Shown in pieces: positions 13,301-25,300 of a DNA stretch of 64,000 nt. The notes under the pieces are model-generated. The model was not told where the DNA came from. It worked only from the letters and a program-made list of their open reading frames with translations, and searched no databases. The position numbers and the translations under genes are program-made. The stretch's first letter is position 1. Each line of letters starts with the position of its first letter. Location: contig OZ024871.1 of assembly GCA_964017185.1 (NCBI GenBank), positions 62,051,226-62,115,225 of the forward strand. The letters run 5' to 3'. The stretch comes from Rugalucina vietnamica (Eukaryota; Mollusca; Bivalvia; Lucinida; Lucinidae).

Positions 13301-16300
13301 CTAACTAGTCAATGAACCATCAAGAACAAACAAATAAATCATGATAAACATCCTGATGAATCAAAAACCAGGACTCACAGATTCAGTAAGCTGCCCGACG
13401 ATGGAGATCTCTGGGCGCCGAATAACTTACTAACTCCGGAGCAAAAGAAAAACATCAGTTGGACCCCGGTGGGCCAAGCAACAGACAAGAAGCTCCGGCC
13501 CCAACCAACTAAAATGAATAGCTTTAAGTCGGGGCCATCATAGAGTCTGACGCCCGACCCACCGGCGTGCAATTAAAAAAGGCAGCATAGTTATCAACCG
13601 CGATTGGGTTAAAAACTAAGCATGCAGACTGTCGCATAACATTCAAGTTATAACCTATACGCTTGTAACGTGTTGTGATTTTTCTAAACTGAAAAGAAAA
13701 ATCATTACTTAATATAAGTTTCTTAAATTTGTAAACCAAGTCACCATAAAATTCTGGTTTCGAAAGGCACTCAATTAAAAGCGTCTTTAACCCAACATTA
13801 TATTTGGAAATCAATTCATAGTGTCTACGATAAAGTTTAGAAAAGGTTTTTCGAAGTTTATGATATCGATAGCCCTGTTGGTCAACATGTAAAGTCAACA
13901 TGAAATGACATTGACCTTGAATACTCACACACCTTTATTGACTTCATAAGTTGTATGCATCTGCAAAGTTTCAGGTCTCAGGCTGCAATAGTTTCCAAAC
14001 CCAGTGATTTCTGAGAAAAACATAATTTTAATTTTGATATTTAAATGACCTTGGGTCAAGGTCAAGAAATGACCTTGGCCTTCATTAATGACTTACCTTC
14101 ATTGACTCCATAAGTTGTCAGCATCTAGCAACTTTCAAGTCTCAGGCTGCAACAGTTTCCAAAATATCCATTGTATTCGCCTTTTCCCATGTAAAAGCCT
14201 ATGTTTCCAAAATTGACCTTGCCGTAAAATAAATCAAGGTCATTCTAGGGTCATCATTTCAACAAACTATGATGGGCTGGAGTCCCAAATGCTACATACC
14301 AAGTTTCATGAAAATCGGCCAGTCGGTTCTGGAGAAGAAGATTTTTGAGTGTTTTTTACCATATATATGGGCGTGGCGGACATCTCGGTCATGTGACCTG
14401 GATTTCGGGATCAAACTTTCGTCTCCCCTACCCATAGATACTCCACATAAAATTTCACTTTGATTGGCCAAGCAGTTTCAGAGAAGAAGATCTTTGAAAA
14501 GTGTGTATGGACGACAGACTGGCCAAGGTCAAGAGATGACCTTGACCTAAATTAATCACATACCTTCATCTACTCCATTAGTTGTTTGCATCTACCACTT
14601 TTCAGGCCTCAGGCTGCAATTGTTTTAAAAAATCCATAGTTTTCACTTTTTCCCATGTGAAAGCTTATGTTTCCAAAATTGACCTTGCCGTAAAATAGGT
14701 CAAGGATATCCAAGGGTCATCATTTTATCAAACTATGATGTGCTGAAGTCCAAAATGCTACATACTAAGTTTCATGAAAATCGGCCAGCCGGTTCTGGAG
14801 AAGAAGATTTTTGAGTGGTTTTTACCATATATGGGCGTGGCGGCCATCTTGGTCATGTGACCTGGATTTCGGGATCAAACTTTCGTCTCCCCTATCCATG
14901 GATGCATCACATAAAATTTCACTTTGATTGGCCAAGCAGTTTCAGAGAAGAAGATCTTTGAAAAGGTGTAAGGACGACAGACTGGCCAAGGTCAAGAGAT
15001 GACCTTGACCTAAATTAATCACATACCTTCATCTAGTCCATTAGTTGTTTGCATCTACCACTTTTCAGGCCTCAGGCTGCAATTGTTTTAAAAAAAATCC
15101 ACAGTTTTCACTTTTTCCCATGTAAAAGCCTATGTTTCCAAAATTGACCCTGCCGTAAAATAGGTCAAGGTCATCCAAGGGTCATCATTTTATCAAACTA
15201 TGATGGGCTGGAGTCTTAAATGCTACATACCAAGTTTCATGAAAATCGGCCAGCCGGTTCTGGAGAAGAAGATTTTTGAGTGGTTTTTACCATATATGGG
15301 TGTGGCGGCCATCTTGGTCATGTGACCTGGATTTCGGGATCAAACTTTCGTCTCGCCTACCCATGGATGCATCACATAAAATTTCACTTTGATTGGCTAA
15401 GCAGTTTCAGAGAAGAAGATCTTTGAAAAGTGTGTATGGACGACAGACTGGCCAAGGTCAAGAGATGACCTTGACCTGAATTAATCATATACCTTCATCT
15501 ACTCCATAAGTTGTTTGCATCTACCTCTTTTGAGGCCTCAGGCTGCAATAGTTTTCAAAAAATCCATAGTTTTCACTTTTTCCCCATGTAAAAGCCTATG
15601 TTTCCAGATTTGACCTTGCCGTAAAATAGGTCAAGGTCATCCAAGGGTCATCATTTTATCAAACTATGATGGGCTGGAGTCCCAAATGCTACATACCAAG
15701 TTTCATGAAAATCGGCCAGCCGGTTCTGGAGAAGAAGATCTTTGAGTGGTTTAAACCATATATGGGCGTGGCGGCCATCTTGGTCATGTGACCTGGATTT
15801 TGGGATCAAACTTTCGTCTCCCCTACCCATGGATGCTCCACATAAAATTTCACTTTGACTGGCTAAGTAGTTACAGAGAAGAAGATCTTTGAAAAGTGTG
15901 TATGGACGACAGACTGGCCAAGGTCAAAGGATGACCTTGACCTAAATTAATCATATACCTTCATCTACTCCATTAGTTGATTGCATCTTCCACTTTTCAG
16001 GCCTCAGGCTGCAATAGTTTTTAAAAAATCCATAGTTTTCACTTTTTCCCATGTAAAAGCCTATGTTTCCAAATTTGACCTTGCCGTAAAATAGGTCAAG
16101 GTCATCCAAGGGTCATCAATTTATCAAACCATGATGGGCTGAAGTCCCTGACGCTACATGCCAAGTTTCGTGGAAATCTGCCCACCGGTTCTAGAGAAGA
16201 AGATTTTTGAAGGGTTTTTACCATATATGGGCGTGGCGGCCAAATTGGTCATGTGACCTGGATTTCGCGATCAAACTTGAAATGCCACTACCCAAGGAGG

Positions 16301-19300
16301 CTCCACATAAAATTTCAACTAGATCGGCCAAGCGGTTTCAGAGAAGAAGATCTTTGAAATTGTGGACGACGACGGACGACGGACGGACGCCGGATCATGG
16401 CCATCCTATAAGCTCACCTTTGAGCCTTTGGCTCAGGTGAGCTAAAATATATATTGCATTGACAGATACTGACAAATAAAGGGAGTGACATAACTTTTTG
16501 ACCGATCCTCGATCGGAATTAGAAATTTAAATGATGGAATATTCAGATTACGTTTACATTTCTACCACAATGTGCTTCAAGTAGTGTATGATGATCATTT
16601 GCGTTTCTACACCATTAAGTGGTCAATGGTAAACCAAACTAAAGCCCAGTTTACACATTCACGATTTTTGGCTACGGTGCCGCTACGATTCGCCACGATT
16701 TGTAAAATCGTCGTGTACCGTGGTGTATCGTGGTGATTCGTAGTAGAACCGTAGTAAATCGTGGTGAATCTTGATGAATCGTGATAATTCGGGAAACTCC
16801 ACGGTAGCGCTACGGAAGTTTTAAACTGTTTAAAACATTCGTGGCGTACCGTGGCGAATCGTGGTGGTTATTGGGCGTGGCCTAATTCGTAGCGCAACCG
16901 TAGCGGAATCGTGTTTATTCGTACTGACACCGTAGCTATATTCGCGGCTATTCGTGAGAGATCGTAGCCAATCGTGGAGCTCCGTAGCGAAACCGTGAAA
17001 TCTTTGACACCACGAACTCTCGCGATTCACGGTTGTGTACGGTTGTCCTACGAATCATCCACGGTTTCGCTACGGAGCTCCACGATTGGTCACGATGGCT
17101 ACCACCGTGAATCGTACTAGTACCGTATCGAACCGTACAAGCACCGTGAGCATTCGTTGTGCCAACGTGGTTAATCCTCATTGACCGTAGCGTTGCCGTC
17201 ATGAATCGTCATTGATTCGTAGTGATACCTTACAGAGACCGTACTAATATCGTAAACATCCGTACTGGAATCGTAGTGACACTGAATATTTCCACTTTTC
17301 GCCACGATTCATCCCGATCCATCCCGGTTTTTTCTGACCATGAGAAATCGGGATGAATCGTGGTGAATCGTAGAGAAAATCGTGAATGTGTAAACGGGGC
17401 TTAACTTTTTCTTATGCGATTTTCGAATATCAACTTATCAGCCTATAGAACATGTACTTACGTCATTTGTTGGTTGAGCCATACCATAAACCGGTATTGT
17501 TTTGATGTTGATTTTTCTGAAATTTGCTACTCGTAGATCTAGTTGTGAGCCGAGGAGATCTAGCCCAACATAGTTGTCAGATACCTGAAGGACACATAAG
17601 AAGGTCGTCTTGATTGCAATTTAAGGTAATTGTTGTGTAATAAATTTTACAAATAGCTACATGTTAGAGTAATGCTCCAGACAACCTCTGACACCACTGA
17701 TCATGTTTTCCATTCACATTATATTTGCCTTAAACATGAGTTGGCGCTGAATATTGTAGATTTTCACAAAACGGGGCAAAGCTTATTGTTTTGTAAGCGT
17801 TGTAATAATATATTTCCCCGGTGTCTCTGTCCGTACCATTTCAGAATCCTCATCTTTATAATATCATCATATTTTAACAATTAATTACAGCTTAGCGGCG
17901 TTTAATTAAACATTGTGTTAGAATCCTGTACCAGACTGTGTATTCCCGTGGACAACAAACTGAGGTTGGTATTATAGACGGGTAGCAAAATATTAGCCCT
18001 CAGATGGTTAATGGCTGGGTGGCGTTGCATCCACTTCGTGAACGTCAGTAGCAATCTGTTGGAAAACTGAAGATAGAACAGAAGGTGATTGTATTCAAAA
18101 ACGTTCGATTGATTTTCTTTTCTCTTCTCACAAGTTTAACTATCCTGATAGGTTTACTGCTTCAGTCAATGAGAATCGCTTCCCTTAGACATTCCAACAC
18201 TGATCTAGGTTTTTCAGAAAGAGTTCAATACGACTGTATCCATGTTTTCATTTTATTTCATATTGTGTAAATACTTTGAATCCGCCGGTCGACCTGTGCT
18301 ACCTGATCCATTGATCACACTGCATCAAACAGAAAATGCGTATTTTATTCTTTATTCCAGATATTGCCAAGTGCTTTTCGAGAAACTCGAAAATATCTCT
18401 AAAGGACAGAGACCAGTAATTGTAACGTTGCATGCGATTGGCCCGAAGTGTGGGCAGATCTACCGCGGTAAATTTAAGATGTAACGCTACCTACCATTGG
18501 TCATAAATGCGATTTATCATATGACGTCGCTGTTTTCCAGTGGATAACGTAAGATGTAACGCTACCTACCATTGGTCATAAATGCGATTTATCATATGAC
18601 GTCGCTGTTTTCCAGTGGATAACGTCATGTCATAAAAAACGTATGACCACACGTGTAATAACACTTTCGCGGGAATACGTAACGTCATTGACGACGTCCG
18701 TAACAACAATGTAAAATTTTCATTGAAAATATGTCCACTTCGAAGGTGATGAAATCCTATTTTAAAAGTCATATGATAAAACGAATCTTACACTCGTGGT
18801 CATTTCATATGAAATTTATCAAACTCGCCGAAGGCTCGTTTAATAAATTTCATATGAAATGACCACTCGTGTAAGATCCTCTATCTATCAACCGTCATTT
18901 GTCACATGATAGTATAATCTTTCTTAAATATTTTGCTATATTGTGTGATTTAATCAGCTGCGGTTTTGCCATGCAATGTCTAAATCGCCCGTGTAGTGAT
19001 TTTTGAATAATCATTTTCATTGTTGAACGATTTTTGGGTGTCCCTAAACAGCGAAAAGTACCGTCCTTTGATGCTGGCTAACCCCCATATTTTTGCTGCA
19101 CTTGTACACGGCATGGGGCGATCTCTCATCTGCTGCATGTGTTGGGGTCCACTATGAGTTGTGAAGCACATGAATGAGCCTTGTTTTGGGGCAAATTACA
19201 ATGGGAGTCTATGGGAACGATAATTATAGGTGTCTGCCTTAGAGCAAGACAATATATTGCTCCTGTGCTAGCATTCTGTTCCATGTGAGGTCAACAGACA

Positions 19301-22300
19301 ATGTCAAACTTTATTTACAATATATTGATTTTTGTAAGAATAGTAATAAGATAATAGTCATGTTTTTCGTGCATTCGTTAGTCAATGTGCGGCAGCCCAA
19401 ACCACTTAATATCTGTAATAATATATGCAAGTGCGTTCAAACAAACAAATTTTGAATTCCAAGCGCTTTCAAAAACATCTTAACTAACCTCATCCCTCAG
19501 GTATGCACAAAAACATATCAAGAAGAAATAACGGTTTATAAAGGCTATCACTCTGTCATATTGTTGCTGGATAATTCGTTGGTCCTGAAATGATAAGAAA
19601 GTTTATATTGTTTCACTTGCTGACATTTGTGCTGATATTTGTTGTTAAACATCCATAGAGAAGCGATATTGAGTGTGCATTGTATGCGTACAATTCAAAC
19701 TCAGTAATTATTTCTAAGAAACCTTGCATCATATCAAACAAATAAGTAAAGTTACCATTACATTGCGACCATTTGCCCTTTAATGGGTGAGCGGATGGAC
19801 TTTTTTCAACTATTGCAGGCCAGAATGTTTACAAGAGAAACGGACCCTACAATGGTTAAATTTATTTTGTTTTGTATGTATTCTATAATTCCGTGCCCTA
19901 GTTCTAATAAAACAAGATTATCGATTACATATACATGTATTACTAATCTAACCTTATCTGGTGCCATTGACAACCTATCTAGCTCTCGTTTAGCTCTGTG
20001 AAGCTCCTCTAGGAAACAATTCGATGTACTGCATTCTGTAATGGCATCATCAACCTGACAACATCAAATGTTAGAATAATTGTATTGATTTTATCATCGT
20101 TGGCGCCCTCTTTTCCCAGAAATATCTCTAAACTTTGTTTTAAATTACAGACCAGCCAAGCCACCAGGCTTAATCGCCCCAGCTATAATGATTGTGTCCA
20201 CTGACTGCAGTTCCTTTGCGTCTTTTCAAAGGTATCGGCATTTGCAACTCAACTTGGTTCACGACAAATTACACTAAAGTTTCTGAAATCATCAGAAATA
20301 AAAAACAGAAATTCACACAAGAAATCTCAAAAAGGTATATATACATTTGGAGGATTTACATTTACCTGAGCTTTGAGCATTCGACCGTTTGGTAAAAGGT
20401 CGATTAGTTTTCTTATACTTCGGCATGCATCGGAGTCTAGTGAATCATCCGTGTGTCTGGAACTCTGTGACAACCTACGCATGAAATATTACAATAGACA
20501 TAAGTTCTTGAGACATCAAGGTAAATATCATCAAGGACATAATCTAAATGGAATATCTTCCAGACAAGGAATGCAATTATGAATAAATATATTCATCATG
20601 TTAACATACAGTTGCAATGCACACTGACTTTATAACGCCTTTAAAATTAATGTTTTATTCTAGCTTCAAAATGTTATAGAGAGTGCTCGTATTCAGAGGC
20701 AATTAAAAGACTGTCCACAGTTTTACTACTGTCATTCCCAGCTTTACCGACAAAGGGTTCACAGTAAGAGTCAAGCAAATATCACACAAATTTATATTCC
20801 AATATCCCTTAAAGCTGGGCCATAGCATCTTCATTATTTCACACCCCTTCTATTTACTTTGATTTTACAAAAGTATCCTTTATTACTTCAATTTGCCAAT
20901 ATCTGTCTAGGTCTCAGTATGGAAGCGGGGCTGTAGAGTGTCAAACCTGCAAGAGCGTGTTATCATCATGTTTGCTGCACTCATCCCAAATGCCAGGAAA
21001 TGTGTACTTTAGAACACTTTTGTTCAAGATCAATTAAATGTGTCTGAATGATCGCGAAGAAATTAACTCCAGATATTGGCCTATGTATCCCTTTTAATTG
21101 CCAGTCGGCAATTGCATCTCATAGCTGACGGATGTTGGAATTAAATCACTGTCATACTTTCTCGCGAACATTCTGAGTACTTTTAGAAATTTTGTGCTCG
21201 AACAAATGTATGCCATGCCAGGATTGAAACGCTCGTAAGGGATGAATAATGCAGATGTACATCTTCTCACGCACCTGTGATGTCCGTGTTGCGAATCGCT
21301 AAGGGTGAGCACTAGGTACCCCATTACTGCCCCGACCGTACTCCTACCGTATCCCGAGGGACATGTAAACAACATTGCAGGATTGTCCTCGGACTTGCTG
21401 AATACACTGGAGGCCTGGTAAGGCAAATATTGATAATAGTATATAATATATTTTAACCAAACGAAAAGCTTGACTATTTCACAAACAAAACATACTGATT
21501 CTATATATATAGCTAATAAGTCTAAGGCTTCAAGAAACCATTCAGATAATTGCGTACATGTAAAATTATTATTATAATTATTATTTTTAATTCAGTTTTA
21601 CGTCCCTTTCAAGATTATTTCAGCTCATATGAGACGGGCCAATCAGTAGGTGGGGCGAAAACGGGAGAACCCCGAGAAAAAAAACATGACGCACCCTCAA
21701 AAAGAATTTGGCTTGTCCCGCGTGTGGCCAGAGCGGGGCTCGAACCCACACCAGACACATCGGTGAGATGAACGAGTGATAAAGACGCAGTGCTCTTACC
21801 CGCTCGGCCACGGGGGCGCCTTATGTAAAATTATGCTCTATGTCAATCAGTGCAGCATCTAAGAAATTATTATGTTTTGAAGTTAATGAGATATCTCTTT
21901 CAGAATAGTGACCCAGAAAAATGTAATTCAAATATAAAATAAACACGCATTTTTTACTGATATACGTATTTACAGTCGTTACACTGACCTGTACGATACT
22001 GATAAAATGGTCCACCTCCAGATCAGACGGTGCACCGTGAACAGGGAAACACAACCGTCTGTACCTGCAAAATCAGAAAAATACATGTCTTTAACACGAT
22101 GAATGAACACTTTATTCGATCATCGTTTGCTTTATTCAAATGATGGAATAATAAATTAGATTTTCTAAGCAAGATAACTGTTGTAAACAAAATTAATCTG
22201 ATTTCAAAACATATAATCAGTCTGCGACAGATATGTGAGACAAATGACAGAGCAGATTGACAAAATATTGGAAGCCAAAGTGTAATTTGACGTTGTTTAC

Positions 22301-25300
22301 AGAGAGCACAATCAATAAAAAATACTGGAACACAATCGGTATTCAGAAGGCTTTAAAATTTAGCCTAAATGTAGAAAATAAATCTATTTACTATAAGTAG
22401 CTTACGTAGTATAAAGAGGTTATATTTGCTACTTTTAAACAAATCGTGTGGTACCTATTTGTGGATATTGCTACTACATGTACCTGGGTCAATAATTATT
22501 CATACTACATGTTAGTCATACTTAATTGTAGGTTTTTAGTTATTTTTCATTGTTTTTTTTTTTCTTCAACTTGACGGTATTCTAGTTTATGATTATGCCA
22601 GGTACTGCCTATTGCTTACATTTCCCCACTGCCATACCCAGTCTCTCCACATGTTGAGATAATCTATTACCATTCGGTGCAGGTAATCTCGAATATTTAC
22701 TAGATATGCATAAAAAGCTGATTGTACATTAACCAAATTAAAAATATGGATTGCCTGGTATCCACGGAGTCATATCCCTGTTAGATCACGACAGTAGATA
22801 AAGAATTATTTATTATACCTACCATACATGTATGTACAATACTATTTACATGTACCTGAGTCTGGGATTTGTAAACGCTAGCCTTGAGTAGACTTCCTCC
22901 GAGGTTAGTAGATTGTCTTCAAACTCCACGTGATATAAATGAGGTTCACCTCCCAGGTGGGACAGGTTGTCATAGAAATAGAACAGGTTTTCCTCGTTGA
23001 GCGTTGCCAGAGCAATTATCTGAAACAATATCGTAAATATATCTCGTGTGTTCGGGATTTTACGACTCCGTTAGACTTAGCTAGAGGACTAGCGGCATAG
23101 CTAAAGCTTTTCTCAGAGACATTAAAGGTCTCAAACAATATTATAGGCGATAAACGAGGCAAACATTCCTCTTAATAAATCCACTCATAGATTCAAATAC
23201 ACACAGGGCAGAATTTATTACTATTGTCTCTTGGGGGCATTTTGCTTTTATTTCTTTTATTTGTATGATGACCAAACTTGAGCACTCCGGACAAATTGCA
23301 TGAAAATCACAAAGAAGTAAACTGTTAACGTTCACTCCGGAAGAATGGCCATATGGATGGGTGTCGTAAATACAAAAATCATATTTGAACCTATTACAAA
23401 GTGCTATGACGTCGGTACGTACGATGATGGTACGAAGTCTGCATGACAAATACAACGCAATAATAATATTTTCGTATCCGTTAATATCACATTTAAATTA
23501 GCGCTTTCGATTTGTCTTACAATAGAACTTGCAAACATACCTCCTTTCTGATGTTTGCCTCGAAGAAGTCGGCTTCTTTGACCAGTTTTCCTGTTACAAC
23601 ATTGCTGTTTAGACTGTGCCGTGTTTTAATGGTATACGGTATAAAATCTCCATCTCGCTCTACAAATACTATGGGCTCCTCTCGCATATTGAACAACAGT
23701 ATTTCCTGTAACGTAGAATAAACACGTGGTGTATGAATACAGGGATCAACATGTTTTCTATGTATTAACATTTGCTGGGCCCCGAGAGAAGCGTTGAAAC
23801 CCGAGCCTGAAAAAACATGGACTGCAAGCTCACAGGCAACGCGAACAAATGCGACAGAATATTTGCGCAGTGATGATTCTGCGAAATATCTAAAGGAGCA
23901 TTCTGGGTTTTATATTACCAGTATGTGTAGTGAAAAGCGAAGATTTTTTCGACACATCAAAAGAGCGGATTCTCATTTTATCAAATGAGCGGATTACAGA
24001 TTCGCTGATAGAATCCTGTACCCATTTAGTTTGCATTACAATATTAACCATTTATGTCTAATGTTCAACGATTATTATCATATTTTGCCCCTGCATACTA
24101 ACGGGGAGGTAGATGTAGGATTTCTGTTAAAAGCACGGAGAATTTTCTATGAATGCGCCAAGAGTTTGTAGTGAAAAGCGCGGATTTTTTCGACACAACA
24201 AAAGAGCGGATTTTCTTTTATGAAATGAGCGGAATTCGTTGATAAAATCTTGTACCCCTTCAGTTTATCATTATGCAATATTATAGAAATCAACCATGGT
24301 TTTCAGTGTTCAAACATTCGATGGATCACGAGGAAGGTGTTTGAACACAAGGCCGCAGGCCGCGTGTTCAAACACCTTCCGAGTGATCCAGCGAATGTTT
24401 GAACACTGAAACAAACCATGGTTGATCGCTATTCTTGCATTTTCACTCCAATCCACTTATAATCTCATGAAAATAACATTAACAACGTAAAAACTGACCG
24501 AAAACCGCGGAGCTTTTTCAACGTCGGCCATTTTGTTTCTACGAAACACATTACGTCACGTCGCAGTGACCAATGACGTCGGCCAAAACCCATGTTCAAA
24601 CGGCACGTGAATTTCATGATTTGAACATGGGTTTTGCTGTTTGAACACAGCTTTCGACCAATCAAAAACGACTTCAAACAGCTATGCGCATAGATATCTA
24701 TGCAAGAATAACCGTTTATGTCTAATGTTCAACGGTTATTATCTTTTGCCCCCTGCTCATCAACGGGGAGTAGGATGTAGGATTTGATTTGTTTTTTTTT
24801 TATTAAAACACATCAATGTAATGGGATTCGAACCAAAACCCAATTCCAAAGAGTCGACTCCCAAACTTTACCCATGATCCTCGTCAATAAACCCTCTTCA
24901 ATAGATTACACAATCCGCTCTTATCACTACACGGCCACCGCTAAAATGAACTCCGTCATGGCATGATTTCCGCTTTTTTGTAATATGCCCAAACAAAATT
25001 TTGATCCCTTTCAAACTTTGAGTAGTATATTTACCTCAATTTGACTATGCTCACTAATAAACTTGTGTAGCCAAATGTACATGAATAAATACTTGTATGG
25101 CCACAAACAAACTTCATTAGTGATAATGTTACTTGCGAACCCAATATATATAAAAGATATTTGGTGAATTCGTGCTTTTATTGTTATTTTGTTTTAATTT
25201 TCCTTAACGTAGCAAATGTAATATTTTTCAAGAACATGCTGATAAATTTCCGCGAAAAAAACTTTTTTTTGTGAGTTTTTGTATTTGTGAAAAACGTGTT

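Larger units (their letters stand above)
12839..16444 (+). mobile_element. Large element with about 466-bp internal tandem units
   Basis: The left end holds ACCAGAGGACCATTGGTCCT (a hairpin), the right end GAGCCTTTGGCTCAGGTGAGC (a hairpin). Between them, AGAGATGACCTTGACCT-type words recur at about 14538, 15001, 15467 and 15932, a period of 463-467 bp. Shared words include GGCCTCAGGCTGCAAT, CCGTAAAATAGGTCAAGG, GGGCGTGGCGGCCATCTTGG and TTTCAGAGAAGAAGATCTTTG. A nested retroelement occupies about 12901-13888. An inverted copy is at 43938-46096. No protein is encoded. Confidence 0.85.

Noticed and set aside
13900-16440. CRISPR-like or satellite array
   Set aside because: Period of about 466 bp with no short direct repeats and spacers; it is the interior of a dispersed element.
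21094-21274. Read-through of paladin exon 6 for 60 more residues
   Set aside because: No similarity to paladin, and the CACAG/GTGCGTG donor joins exon 7 in the right phase.
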